The notes under the pieces are model-generated. The model was not told the origin of the DNA and made no database searches. It saw only the letters and a list, made by a program, of their open reading frames with translations. A DNA stretch of 64,000 bases. It comes from Carya illinoinensis. Its lineage: Eukaryota; Streptophyta; Magnoliopsida; Fagales; Juglandaceae. This document shows, piece after piece, positions 20,543-32,371 of the stretch (position 1 is its first letter; every line of letters begins with the position of its first letter). The stretch spans positions 2,356,001 to 2,420,000 of the forward strand of contig NC_056756.1 of the NCBI RefSeq assembly GCF_018687715.1, read 5' to 3'. The position numbers were made by a program, and so were the translations under genes.

Positions 20543-21336
20543 GTAAGAGCTTGCAAATTGAATAGTGATTTTGTATGTTCAATTTTTGTAAAGAATGTGT
20601 TTTATTTTGTGTTGTTTAGAATGTATCTTTGAAGAGCTTTTGTCTTGGTTTTTATCATCAATTCAACGTTTTCAACTTAACTTTCATGAATCTATTCCAA
20701 GTTTTAGTGCATATTGTTATGAAATGATAATGTCATCTTCCATTTCAAAGATGTTACTGTTATCTGTTTTTGCAAAAATAATTTCTATAGAATTATTTTA
20801 TTCCTCCAACCGGCTGCTATGTATATTACTTAGATTGGATGGATATAATAATATGATATGATTGATGGTCGAACTTTTGGTATCTGTGATGAAGAAGTTT
20901 GGTTTTCTAAAATTTTTAGTATGGTTGGCTTGTTGTATTGTCTGGATGGAGTAAATTTACAGAGTGGTTTTGTAAGTAGACACACTTGGTTCTTAGTGCA
21001 GTGGATGTTGGTGTAGGGTTGTTTTGCACCCTGTTTATGTCGTTTTATGTGATACAATGTCTAATTTTTTTTTGCTCAACTTCAATTAAGCTTGCTCTGA
21101 ACAAATTTGGCAAATCTACAAATAGAATCAAATCCCTTTGTTGTATTGGAAATTAATCTTTTACTTTTTCTTATTTGTGCTATCATCTAATTAATATCCT
21201 CCAATTCACTGTACTTATCTTAAAAAATTTTGTAAAATTTATTATTCCTTCCATCCATAGCAAATTTTTTATTACCATCAATTTTTTATAAAAAATATTA
21301 TTTTTGTCTAAAATAATAACAAACCCAATTAAGCAA
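20543..21336 (+). other. Helitron 3' interior, unidentified
   Basis: AT-rich sequence without a recognisable gene, possibly WEE1 intron in its first part. It leads to the Helitron terminal hairpin. Confidence 0.5.
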
Positions 21337-22944
21337 ACGTGCATCGCACGTTGCTCCTCTACTAGTATATAAAGATATATAGATTCTTTTAAAGAAAAGA
21401 AAATTGTCTAAAAAAGAATGACCAAGGGTGACACTATAGCTAATTACCACTAATTGGGATCTCCGGCGGCCTATTATAATTAATTTGAGAGGATTACAAT
21501 TAATTCCCCCCATTTTTCAGGAAAACTTCTTGCTTAGTTTTTTTTTTTACGTGCCAATTAATTTCATGATCGTGTTAATTACGCCTTCTAATAGGCCTGT
21601 GATCACGCTATAGATCGATTGACCTCTCGATTTTCCCTGAAGTTAATAAAGTACTCATGCGGAGCTAGAGCAGGATATATAGGCCGGGCGATAGCTATAA
21701 TTAAATATAGCCATCCTTCCACATAATTTAAGGAATATTTAAATAAATTATCACAACGTACCCGCCATCTAAAGTTTTTCTATGTTTTACCAAAACAAAT
21801 ACAAATCCATCATGTCTTACAACAGTACTTTTCTCTCACAGGTAGATCAAATCAATTAGCCAAGACAATGAGCCTACAATTGAGGGCCACAAATTATGTT
21901 AAAATCCTACGTGATAATTTGTGTTAATACCTGAATTAGTCAAACATGCATATATTTTGTCTAAGTGGAATAAAAAGAATTGAATTTTATTACGTACAGT
22001 TATTTTTTCATATTTTTTATCATGTTAAAATCTTACATGATAATTTGTGTTAATACCTCAATTCGTCAAACATGCATATATTTGGTCTAAGTGGAGCAAA
22101 AAGAATTGAGTTATATTTCGTACAGTCATTGTTTCATATTTTTTACACAATCTCTTAATATAATTGGTTAAAATATTTATTTTATATAAAAAAATTATAC
22201 ATCCAATCATAATAATGGAATGTACAAAGAATATTTAAAAATAATTACACATAAAATTTAAAAAAAAAATGGTTTCAAGTTGATGTGCAGGGCTATGATT
22301 GTCAATAACAAATACATGTTTGTTTTCAAGTATAGAGTTATAAAATAGAGAAAGGGATACCATTATGAATTCAATCACTGTTCATTCATTTTTCCGTTAT
22401 TCGGTTAAAGGAGATCAATGTCAACATGAATATGGTCGGATATTGACCATTTCATTTCTCACGTTCTGTTTGAACTCCTCCTGTAAAACAAGTAAATTGT
22501 TGCCGGACCGTAACGGATCTTGAAGGACCAGACCGGACAACTCCAATAATTAAGTTAGCCATGACTCTTTTCTTATCTCTAGTGAAATTTAAGAGAGAGT
22601 GAGAGAGTATTTTCTTCGCTTCATCAATCCTATTTCCATCTTACAGAGTGACTTTTTATAAGATTTTCAGAGAACATTGGTATATACTTACTATGTGTTA
22701 AGATAGGTTAGATAGTTATGATCAGTGAGTGGTTATTTCTTAAAAGTGGAGCGCTCAGTGGCTATTATCTAAGAAGCGGACTTTAGACAGTTTTTGGGCT
22801 CTGAGTCGAGACCATGACCAACTATTCTAATCCCAACAAACTGGATTAATCGGACTTCAACTGTCTATTGGCCGAAATCAATGTGGTAAATCAATGATCA
22901 ACATGATGCATATAACAGTGATAAACTCAAAATGAAAAATTTTA

Positions 22945-23104
22945 TATACCATATTATTATCTTACTTGCATCTCATTAAGTAAGATATTATATATTTATT
23001 ATTATTAAATGATCATAATTTATTACGTATTTCTTTATTATCAAATAGTAATAAATGCGACACATCATTTATATATAATGAGATGCAAGGAAAATAGTGG
23101 TATA
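22945..23104. mobile_element. MITE-like element (family 2), unit B copy
   Basis: Same inverted-repeat element as 5150-5309, with CTTGCATCTCATTA on the left and TAATGAGATGCAAG on the right. Confidence 0.65.
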
Positions 23105-23226
23105 CTGTATAGTATTATTTTGACGTGGAACTAAGCACTTTGTGGCGTATAAATTAAGATGTCGCAATATCCATGTATAGTCGGAAAGAAGCCAAAAGTT
23201 GGTTGTTTTGTTTGGTGCTGTTTTTT

Positions 23227-23251
23227 GGGGGGGGGGGCGGGGGGCGCGGGG
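23227..23251 (+). repeat. Poly-G tract, unit B copy
   Basis: Eleven G, C, six G, CGC, four G. It is four bases shorter than the tract in unit A and is the main difference in a 4.7-kb block around PR-1. Confidence 0.8.
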
Positions 23252-23409
23252 CAAACGAATTAAGTCGATGCATGACCTCCTCATATATAATATTACTTCA
23301 CGAGTTTCACTTTATTTATTCAGAGTAATTTGGTGCCATTGATATTACATGATCACTTATTTAAGGTCACCCTCTAAAATTAAACTCGTAAATGCATGCA
23401 TGCTTGCAA

Positions 23410-23937
23410 TTAGTAAGGCCGCCGCCCGACATAGTTGCCTGGGGGGTCATAGCTACAAATGATGAAGGTTCCGCCACTGTTGCATCTGACTTTAACACAG
23501 CCAAGGCGCACAGAATTGCGCCAAACCACCTGAGTATAGTGGCCGCACTGGCGGGCGGCAGCACATGAGTTAGAGTTGTAGTTGTAGTCGGCCTTCTCTG
23601 CTACCCAAAGGTTAACGGCAGCCGTTCCCGAGAGGTCACCACTGCTCCATGCAAGATTCTCACCGTAACGGCCCCCCGAGTGCACGAGTCTGCAATCACC
23701 CTTACGTTGATTAGCATAATTCTGTGCGTATGCCACAAGGGTAGTATCCCAAGTAATAGGTCCGACTCCAACCTGTGCTCGAGCTGCGTTGTGAGCGTTG
23801 ACGTAGTCTTGTGGTGAATTTTGGGCGCTGGATTCATGGACGAAGGCAAAGGTCAGGACAAAAACAAATATTATTGCTGGGGAAATGTTTCTCATGATCA
23901 TGAGTCCCTGCATATTGGTTTCTCGTATGTAATGCAA
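23410..23937 (-). CDS. PR1: Pathogenesis-related protein 1 (CAP superfamily), copy 2
   Basis: Second PR-1 gene, encoding the same 175-codon frame as copy 1 with no amino-acid difference. The most family-like start is Met15 (codon at 23895); signal peptide, CAP motifs, six cysteines and the C-terminal [11 protein letters not shown] are as in copy 1. The TATA box (23986-23993) and poly(A) signal (about 23310-23322) are also duplicated, so both genes should be expressed alike if both exist in the genome. The captured-gene Helitron ends about 2 kb beyond its 3' end and the CACTA element lies about 2.2 kb upstream of its start, whereas copy 1 has neither; their effect on expression is unknown. Confidence 0.95.
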   Translation of the reverse strand: MHYIRETNMQGLMIMRNISPAIIFVFVLTFAFVHESSAQNSPQDYVNAHNAARAQVGVGPITWDTTLVAYAQNYANQRKGDCRLVHSGGRYGENLAWSSGDLSGTAAVNLWVAEKADYNYNSNSCAAARQCGHYTQVVWRNSVRLGCVKVRCNSGGTFIICSYDPPGNYVGRRPY

Positions 23938-23993
23938 AGTAAAAGCTAATTAGCTTGCATGACGGTAGAGCCAGAGGAATGCATGATATATAG

Positions 23994-25190
23994 GGAAATT
24001 ATAAATGCCTGGGGCAATATGCAAATAAGTAATTAGGGTATGGACACGAAATTCAGTAATTTTATCATTTCCTAGCCACCATTAGTGCTGTGTGGAAATT
24101 ATGTCATGGATTTTGGGATTATATAATATCTATGACACGCGTTTATAAGAATCAAAGATAGGCAAGTGTTTTCTCTCTAGCCAGCAGAAAACTAACATGT
24201 TTAGCTAGCTTTAATTACAAGAAAAATGTTAAAAGAAATTTACTCATGAAGGAAAATGGCAAAGTGTCATGTACTAACATGTTTAGCTAGCTTTAATTAT
24301 AGTTGAAAATATATTCTATAAGATAATAACAGTAAGTGGTTGAAAGAACTCTATTGAAAATAATGAAATATTAAATGCTAGGTTCAAGTACTTTCATAAT
24401 TATATAACAGAAATTTTTAGGTATAATTTCAGTTTCTAAGAAAGATTTAATTTTTTATTGAAAAAGTTCTATACAGTACCATAACTAGGTATCAATTAAG
24501 TACCGTATTGATCATGTTATTGTTATTCAAACTATGAAAGCAACTAATTAATTAGATATATGTCGATCATGCACTTAGCTGTAAGTCATCAAGAGAATTG
24601 AGTATGCTATATAATGTCCAATGTAACTTAAGTTGATTGCGAACTCTTGGTGAACTCGATCGGGTGGTCCTAGCTAATTATATATGGTGAAAGATCTAAA
24701 ATTGCATTATTGAACATTACTACTGGTCATGACCAGACGAGCACTGCTATCTCGATGCATGCATGCATGCCGTACGTGAACATGAATTAACTTAATTTGT
24801 GGGTCGAAAATTAATTAAAAACTCGTAAGCGCAAGTTATATATATATATATATATATTCGTTTTTACAAGTAAAGATGATCAATCGAAAGTCGAATGGCA
24901 TTAATTCGGTTATCGATCATGAGGATTATATCTATGTGCATGGATATATGTAGATGCAAGAGTTTGTCACCAATCTACCATAATGAGAGATTATAGATGC
25001 AAGAGTTTGGTTAAGACTGTTTGACTAAGTTGATAGGTTTGGATAGGACTAAGTGACTAAAATGATAGACTTCATCTTATTTTTAGTTTTGTAATTTGAT
25101 AAAAAATTGTAAAACACTTTGACTTTATCTATAACTAGTTTGAATTTATCTAAAAGTTATTAAGAATTGTTTTAAATAAGCCAAGAGAGA
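23994..25190. other. PR-1 upstream region, unit B copy
   Basis: Copy of 6203-7399 with no gene. It contains the PR-1 promoter (minus strand), the short TTTAGCTAGCTTTAATTA direct repeat and a (TA)n run near 24838-24857. Confidence 0.65.
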
Positions 25191-26108
25191 GTAAACTGAG
25201 TTACAAGAATTCTATAATTATCCAGAGAAGAGTTTGAATAGGAAATTGCTATTGTTGAGAAGATTAAGTAACAGGTGTCAGTATCTTATCAGAAGAGTCC
25301 ATCGCAACAAAGTCACTCCGTCAACAGAATTCTACTGTAATTCAAACTGTTTTTAGCTTGTTTACTTATGGGATCCTATTGGTTAGGATTTGTAAAAACT
25401 CAATTTTGGATAATTTTTAGAGCACTTTCCTAGTGCTTATTTTGGAGAGAAAACTCTATGAAGAATTTTTATATTGTTTCTCTCAAAGAGTGTGATCATT
25501 GATCTAAGATTAAGATTGAGCGATCTTGATTCAGCCACTAAAGTTTCAAAAGAAAAGTCAATATTTGAAGATTGTTAGAAGTTCTCGCTGCTGTTGTGGT
25601 AAAAACAAATAGGTTATTTGTCTGATCAAGTAACAGTGTCAATTGATAAAAGTTTTGTAATTGAAACTTAATTGTAATTGATTTTTAAATAATAAAATTG
25701 ATTTTTTTGGATTTGGTTGTCCCGTAAGGTTTTTACCTTTAAAGAGTTATTTGAAAGGTTTTCCTTCGTTAGCAAGCTTGATATCATGCAATTTATTTAC
25801 TTTATGTTATTACTTTATTATTAAATAATTGAACGATTGATGACTAACTAGTTTTTTGAGTGAATTGGTGGATCTTATTATTATAATACATGAACATTTG
25901 GGTAATTTTAATTGGTATCAGAAAGTGGTTCACTCATTTGAGTGTGATATATGTCGCTATAGATCATGTTGTCATTAATTCCACCACATTTTGATGGGAA
26001 CAACTATGCTTATTGGAAAGTTTGTACAATAAAATTTCTTGAATCTCTAGATGAACGTGTATGGTATGCAATTAAAAAATGATGGACTAAACCCGAGATA
26101 AGTCTAGA
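25191..26108 (+). mobile_element. Copia-type relic, left part, split by the CACTA element
   Basis: Copy of 7400-8317: LTR-like end, primer-binding site at 25913-25928, and gag start at 25966. It is interrupted after GTCTAGA (26108) by the CACTA element and resumes at 38381. Confidence 0.75.
26106..26108. other. CACTA target-site duplication, left (AGA)
   Basis: AGA occurs at 26106-26108 and again at 38381-38383, directly flanking the element. The empty site in unit A has it once. A 3-bp duplication is the rule for CACTA elements. Confidence 0.95.
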
Positions 26109-26140
26109 CACTACAACAAAAATAGGTTTTAGTGACAGAT
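26109..26140 (+). repeat. CACTA terminal inverted repeat, left
   Basis: A 32-base repeat beginning CACTACAACAAA and ending TTTTAGTGACAGAT. It matches the reverse complement of 38349-38380 except at bases 13, 16 and 18. Confidence 0.95.
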
Positions 26141-26300
26141 AAAACTGTCACAAGAAATGCAAAAAACGTCACGAAATATATTTGGTGACGGTTTCTGACC
26201 GTCACAACAACTGTCACGTAATGTGCGTCATGGATTACATTTGGTGACAGTTTACTGTACAAGCATCACTAAAAATATTTTTAGTGACGGTTGGAGATGT
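26141..26300. repeat. CACTA subterminal GTGACGG/CCGTCAC repeats, left
   Basis: Several direct and inverted copies of a TTTGGTGACGGTTT / ACCGTCAC motif lie next to the left end (for example around 26150, 26180-26210, 26240 and 26280). The right end has the same family. Such repeats commonly act as transposase contact sites; that role is inferred here. Confidence 0.75.
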
Positions 26301-26304
26301 GCCG

Positions 26305-26770
26305 TTTGAAATAATGTTCGAACGTATGATTTTCTGTGACGGTTAGAATCCGTCACAGAATATAACGTTCGAACTTAAAATTATACGTTCGAACGTAAAA
26401 AGGAGGAGCTGACATCCGAACGAGAAAAGCTAACGTTAGTTGATTATAGTTCGGACGTATAATGTAAACGTTCGAACGTTTATACGTGCGAACGTTACGT
26501 TCGAATCTCGAATCCAACGAAAATGAAATAATGTCCGAACGTTTGTATCATGACGTTCGGACGTTAATTCGAATGTTAAGTGAGTAGAGTTCGAATGTAA
26601 AGTGTACGTTCGGATGTTTGTAACGTTAAACTTTTTTGACATTCGAACGCTTTTTTAAATTGGGTTAAACGTTCGAATGTTTTGTTACTATTTTGTAAGG
26701 TTACGTTCGAACGTATTTTCGAACGTTTAATACTGTTGAAACGTATTTTTTTTACATTCGAACGTACATA
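26305..26770. repeat. Array 1 of ACGT-NNCGNN-ACGT motifs, left subterminal
   Basis: About fourteen copies of a near-palindrome such as ACGTTCGAACGT, ACGTTCGGACGT and ACGTGCGAACGT are packed in about 460 bases. The outer ACGT halves are most constant and the centre varies. Each full copy has three CpG sites. Confidence 0.9.
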
Positions 26771-26929
26771 TCAGAAATGCTAAACTCATCCACTTAATAA
26801 ACAAACCAATTGTTTCACATTACAGTACATATTTCACAACCAATATTGTTTGAAACTGTTTTCAAATTAGATGTAAAAAACGTAATACAGAAATAAGATT
26901 CATTTCTTTTTCTTTCCTCGCCCAGCATG

Positions 26930-28584
26930 ATTCTATTGCAATGACATAACACGCTCCATTTGCAGCATCATCTCCCGCTGCACTTGCTCTTGGACCTCAC
27001 TACGGATTCTTTCCTCATGTTCTCTTTGTTGGTCCTGCAAACGCGTCTCTAAATGAGACTGTCGCTCTAAGAGGGACTCCAACTCTTGCTGTCTAGACCT
27101 CATATACTCATTCTCGCGTCGTGCAGCTTCTAAATCTTTGGTAAGATTATTAATTTGTGATGTCGATGAGGTTGAGGAAGATGAACCGGAATGCTTGAAA
27201 GATCGTCCCAAACCTCTTGCCATACTAGAGTTGGGCCCAAGCACCTGTGAAAAAATGTCCAAGTCACTAGGAGAGGAATCCCCAGAAGCTGACTGCATCT
27301 CCATCATTTTTCCCTGCAGTTTTAAAGATCAAAACACACAATAAGTAACATATTAAAAGAAATACGAATAAAAAATAATTTAATCACATGTTACATAATT
27401 TATTCAACAAAAGGAACACCGCTTACATAATTAATTGCAGCTGCAGGATCCATCCACTCACTATGCTCATTAGTGTGAGCAGCAGCATAGACATGAATGA
27501 GGGAAAAGTTTTCAGGATCATCACGTTTCTAAGAAAATGACATTAGCAATTTGAAAAAGACAATATTAGTACTTATATAAAAGAATAATAAGAAAAAATA
27601 TGAATTATTACGTTTATTAATTACCATTTTTTCAGCAAGACGATGGAATGATCTTGAACCAGCACGATGGTGAATAGTCAGAGCAGATCTATTATTTGCA
27701 TTTGTAGAACTTAAGTGCTACAAAAATAATTCTCACCGTTAATTGTAATATATGTACATACATATAATATAAACAACAAATATAAATGTAAATAATTATA
27801 GAAAATAATTCTAGAATACTTGATATTCTGGAGAGGCAAAAAGATCACAACACTTTATCCAGTCGTCTAATTTCATCTGCTGGAACGGGGACTGTGCAGC
27901 CTCTTCAAACGTCTCAAATTTCTTGAAATGGTCGTGACATCGTCCCTTGTGACGTCGGAATAGTGTAGCCATTAACTCATTCACAGTTCTCAAATCCTCG
28001 CTACGACCAAAGTCGAGGTCAAATTCATCCTAATTATAAATTAGGAACGTTAAAAATATAATAAACTAATGTAGGTGAAAAAAATGATATAATAAGTAAA
28101 CTCACCAGCACACGACTCCGAATGTGTTCCTTAATCTCATTCGGCACATCTCTCCAGGAGCGCACATAAAATGGAGCGTAAGCTCGAATTACTGTGCCAA
28201 TATAGGAGGAAAGCGCTGCTGCACTATCATTCACTCCTCCAGTGGAATTATCAGGAATTGTGATTTTCAATTTACCATGCCTTCGATTTTTCTCAAGTGA
28301 GATGCCGCGTGTATAGCCACGACCGCGACGAGCCAATTGTTCATCAACTAATAGATGATAGTATAATTTTGAAGGTTATATATATTATTTATTGAAACAA
28401 ACATCTTCAAGTATATATAGTATTAACGTAAACATTCCTTACCGGTAGGTGTCGACTGTGCATCGTTCTCTGTAATGTTAACTTCATCTTCGGGAACAGA
28501 CTCCTCAGGTGGGGAGTCCTCAATGGGTTCAGGACTTGGACTCGGTGAAGGAGGCACATTTCTCCTTTGTCTTTTTGGCGGCAT
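26930..28584 (-). CDS. CACTA second protein, Transposase_24 (Ptta/En/Spm) type, six exons
   Basis: Exons on the minus strand: about 28584-28443 (MPPKRQRRNVPPSPSPSPEP, Pro/Ser/Glu-rich); about 28350-28107 (RRGRGYTRGISLEKNRRHGK, YAPFYVRSWRDVPNEIKEHI); 28029-27819 (DEFDLDFGRSEDLRTVNELM, RHKGRCHDHFKKF, DDWIKCCDLF); 27720-27626 (NNRSALTIHHRAGSRSFHRL); about 27530-27430 (IHVYAAAHTNEHSEWMDPAA); 27316-26930 (coiled coil rich in Arg/Glu/Gln, ending ERVMSLQ). Borders follow GT-AG. The total is roughly 390 residues. The order of WRDVPNEIK, a DNA-binding-like middle and a C-terminal coiled coil is typical of the Transposase_24 family in plant CACTA elements, thought to play the TNPA-like binding role. 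No break was seen. Confidence 0.8.
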
Positions 28585-28686
28585 ACTTGGAAATGATTAT
28601 ATATAACAAAAAAATATTATTAGAATAAATTTATATTTATTATAAAATTCTATAATGGCTGTATATGAATAAACTTTTTAGTACTT

Positions 28687-31600
28687 TTAGTCTTCATCTT
28701 CGGATGTATTTTCCATGTTTGTTTCAGAATGTCTCTGTATAACATCTTCGTCATCATCATCAAGCTCTTGTTCGTCATCCTTATCCACTTCCCCCCCGGA
28801 TTCTTGTTCGTCTTCTTCTTCTGACTCTTCTTCTGTACTTTTCTCACTTTCTTCAATTGAGTGATAATTTAATGAAGACGGGTCGAGATGGATGAGTGGG
28901 ACGTCATCTCTACATAAGGGGAGCAACTCGAGTGCACCGAGGTCAACAAATAAGTTAATACCCCCTCCTCCATCTTCCTGGTAGGCCTCTACATTTAGAG
29001 TGTCATCTTCATCTCCACTATTATCGTAATCTGCACTCGTTCCTACTTCATATATATTTCGAGGGACAAATTTTTGTACAACTCGCCAAGTTATCTCTCC
29101 ACTATCTTCATCAGCACTTTTCATTGGATCAATCAAGTAATAGATTTGAGTAGCTTGACAAGCCAGTACGAATGGATCATCTTCGTACCATTTAGATGCA
29201 GTATTGACACTCGTAAAATGATTATCCCTATATATCGAATCCCGACCACCGCCTAGATCCCACCAATCACATTTGAAGACATATGTTATAGACCCACCCA
29301 GATATTTCAATCCGATAATATCACGAATGACACCATAATAATCAATATCATCTGTTCCATGACTCCCCTCGACCAAGACACCACAATTTTGAGTTTTTCT
29401 ATTACTTTCACGGTCCAGAGTATGGAATCTATAACCTCGAACTGTGCATGTAGTGTATTGAAGTGCTCTGTTTGATGGACCACGGGCCAATGCATACAAT
29501 TCAAAAGAGACTGATTCGGGATCACAAGCACGTTGTTCCAATATCTAACAATTTAAATAATGCCATTTATTAAATATTAGCTAGAGTTAAAACTTTCATC
29601 ATGTAACATATAGTATAGAGTTTAGTTCATACACGTTGTTCAAACCATCCAGAAAATTCTGACTCGTGTCTTGCCACTATATCCTCGACGCCTTCCATCT
29701 TAAGTTTGTCCATGTGCTCACTGTATAGTATATATTATCATATTATTTTACATAACAATAGTTAAAGTTGTATATAATCTTTAGAATTATTTAAACCTTG
29801 TACAACGACATACCTGAGATAGTGATCAATCTCCTGACAATTATTTAGTACGTACCACTGAACTTTACCCAACTCTGTATCAAGTAAATCGTAACCCGTT
29901 TGTGCACCCAAAGGTCGTACATTCTGAGAAAACACTGATAGCTCACGAGAAGGCGGAGCAGCAAGATCAGCATTTCGTTCTTGACGAATAAATCGTGTCT
30001 CAACACCACGAAGATATAAAGAGCAAAATGTTAACCATTCATCGTGTATATAGGCCTCTGCTATTGAACCCTCAGCTCTGGCTTTATTCCCAACAGTGCG
30101 CTTCAGTCGACCTAAATATCTTTCAACTGGATACATCCAACGGAACTGTACTGGTCCACCCAACATGATCTCCCGAGGTAAATGTATTGCTAAATGGACC
30201 ATGACATCAAAAAATGACGGTGGAAAGATTTGCTCAAATTTACATAGTATAATAGCAATGTCTTCTTCCAGTTTCTGCAACATATCTCGCTTCACTACCC
30301 GAGCACACAAATCCTTAAAAAACATACACAATTCAGTTATGGCAACACGTACAGGAGATGTTAGCTTCCCACGAATTCCCACCGGTAATAACTTCTGTAA
30401 AAATACGTGACAGTCATGACTTTTCAATCCACCAATTTTCCAGTCATCATGACTTACGCATCTACTGATATTTGAAGCATAACCATCTGGCAACTTCACA
30501 CCTTGCAACCATTTGCAGAAGTCCATCCTCTCCTCCCTTGTCATTGTAAAACATGCATGCGGCATGACCACCCTATCACCATCCACTCGTAAATGCAAAT
30601 TATGTTTAATTCCCATTCTCTCAAGATCTTTCCTTGTCTTAATCGTATCTTTCGTCTTTTTATTGATGCTCATCAATGTACCCAGTATATTATCACAAAT
30701 ATTCTTCTCAATATGCATTACATCCAAACTATGTCGCAACATGCAGGACGAACAATACGGCAACTCAAAAAAAATACTACGCTTTGTCCAATTCAATTCT
30801 GCTACGCCTCGTTTTCTCTTATTCTTTCCCCGACCTTTGCCAAAATTGTTCGCTGCCACATGTACCAATTGTTCCAGGATCTCTTCCCCAAACAACTCAT
30901 TTGGCGCAATTCTATCTTCTACGCGTCCATCAAACTTAGCGGATTCTGTTCTCCATGCATGATTAGTTGATAGATAACATCGATGACCCATGAAACACAA
31001 CTTTTGAGAATATTTTAACCACTCACTAGTAGTTTCTTTATTACACGTCGGACACGCTAACTTTCCTTTAGTACTCCAGCCAGAAAAATTCCCATATGCG
31101 GGAAAGTCATTTATCGTCCACATTACCGCAGCATGCATCTGAAAAGTTGTTGATGTGGATGCATCATAAGTTCTGACGCCTGCTTCCCATAACTCTTTCA
31201 ACTCTTCAATCAACGGCTGCAAATATACGTCAATGTCATTCCCAGGTGATCTCAGGCCGGGGATAAGCAAAGTTAACAAAAAGTTGGGCGCCTTCATGCA
31301 CCTCCATGGTGGAAGATTGTACGGAATCAACACTACAGGCCAAGTGCTATAACTTGTACTCATATTTCCAAAAGGGTTGAATCCATCAGTTGTGAGTCCG
31401 AGATGCACGTTCCTTGCTTCTATCCCAAACTCTGGATACTGATTATCGAAAGATTGCCACGCAAGTGAGTCAGCAGGGTGCCTCATAAATCCATCATTTT
31501 GAACTCTTTTCTCTTTGTGCCACTTCATATCGTGAGCTATTTTCTTACACATGTATAATCTTTGCAACCGGGGTTTCAATGGGAAATATCGCAATACTTT

Positions 31601-32359
31601 AACCGGAACGCTTTTCTTATCCTTCCACCTCGACTCTCCGCATACAGGACATGCTTGTTTCTCCTCGTTCTCATTCCAAAATAAAACACAATCATTCTTG
31701 CACGCATGTATGGACTTATACTCAAATCCTAATCCCTTTCTCAACTGTTTCGCTTCATAAAAGTTCTTCGGCAATGCAGATCCTTCGGGAAGCACTTCGT
31801 TAAATAAGTCTAATACCATATTAATTGCTTTGGTTGACATTCCACACAATGATTTTATGTGAAGCAACCGCACAATAAACGACATTTTAGAATGTTTTGT
31901 ACAACCTGGATAAAGCTCATGCTTTGCATCTTCCCACATTTCTGGAAAATTATCTGAATCATTCCGTCGCCCACTTGAGCCATTGTCGTCAACCTCATCC
32001 ATAAACATCCCAGCTCCAATGTCACTCAACATCTCCTCCATCTCATCTCGCTCATAATCATCATCCACGTTGTGCAAATTTTCCCGCTGACTGAATAAGT
32101 CATCCTCTGATTCAGCATACGGCTCACCATGCAGTACCCATTGAGTATAGCCCAAATCCATACCATTCACAAATATATGACTTTCAGCTTCATCCAATCC
32201 GATCGCACACAAATTTTTACAACCTCGACATGGACACTTAATGTAACCACGACTATCAGCAGACGCCTTTGCAAAATCAATGAAAGCCCTTACTCCACGC
32301 GCATAGGGTATGTAATCTTTTCCAAGTCTATCACGTAGACGCATCCAACTTTTATCCAT
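28687..32359 (-). CDS. TNP2-type CACTA transposase (three exons)
   Basis: Exon 1 runs from ATG 32359 (MDKSWMRLRD, the usual family start; an upstream ATG at 32371 adds four residues) to 29814, ending DHYLR at CAG/GTATGT. Exon 2 is about 29720-29633 (HMDKLKMEGVEDIVARHESE). Exon 3 is 29544-28687 (about 285 residues). The order is: N-terminal Transpos_assoc domain with CPCRGCKNLC; acidic linker; TNP2 core with RSPGNDIDVYLQPLIEEL, WTINDFPAYGNFSGW and CPTCNKET; the DUF4218-like segment (LPREIMLGGPVQFRWMYPVE); the DUF4216-like domain in exon 3 (CTVRGYRFHT, YYGVIRDI, VFKCDWWDLG); and an acidic tail. About 1,160 residues in total, the family's normal size. No stop or frameshift was found, so this may be a working transposase. 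Confidence 0.9.
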
Positions 32360-32371
32360 TTCTAAAAACAT

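Larger units (their letters stand above)
16548..21365 (+). mobile_element. Gene-capturing Helitron (about 4.8 kb) with LAX, bHLH and WEE1 fragments
   Basis: The left end is TCTCTTATATATTAAAAGTG, preceded by A. The right end has hairpin AACGTGC, loop ATC, GCACGTT (about 21337-21353) and then CTCCTCTACTAG followed by T (CTAG at 21362-21365). No target duplication is seen, as expected of a Helitron. The first base could also be 16550. Inside, in sense orientation, are five exons of an AUX1/LAX auxin importer with introns, one exon of a bHLH factor and one of WEE1 kinase. It sits exactly where unit A has H1 and H2. No Rep-helicase is present, so it is non-autonomous. Confidence 0.87.
21366..23309. 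other. Intergenic DNA left of PR-1, unit B copy
   Basis: Near-identical copy of 3568-5518 (offset 17794-17795, then 17791 after the G-tract). It contains the 126-bp tandem repeat (21896-22144), the MITE-like elements (about 22121-22250 and 22945-23104) and the G-tract (23227-23251, first run 11 G instead of 15). No gene is seen. Confidence 0.75.

Noticed and set aside
26305..26770. CRISPR-like look of the regularly repeated ACGTTCGAACGT motif
   Set aside because: Repeats are 12 bases, palindromic and variable, with irregular spacing inside a plant CACTA transposon; there are no cas genes and the genome is eukaryotic.
30096..30970. Plus-strand frames of up to 149 codons within the transposase gene
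   Set aside because: Antisense shadows of the TNP2-type transposase exon, without motifs.
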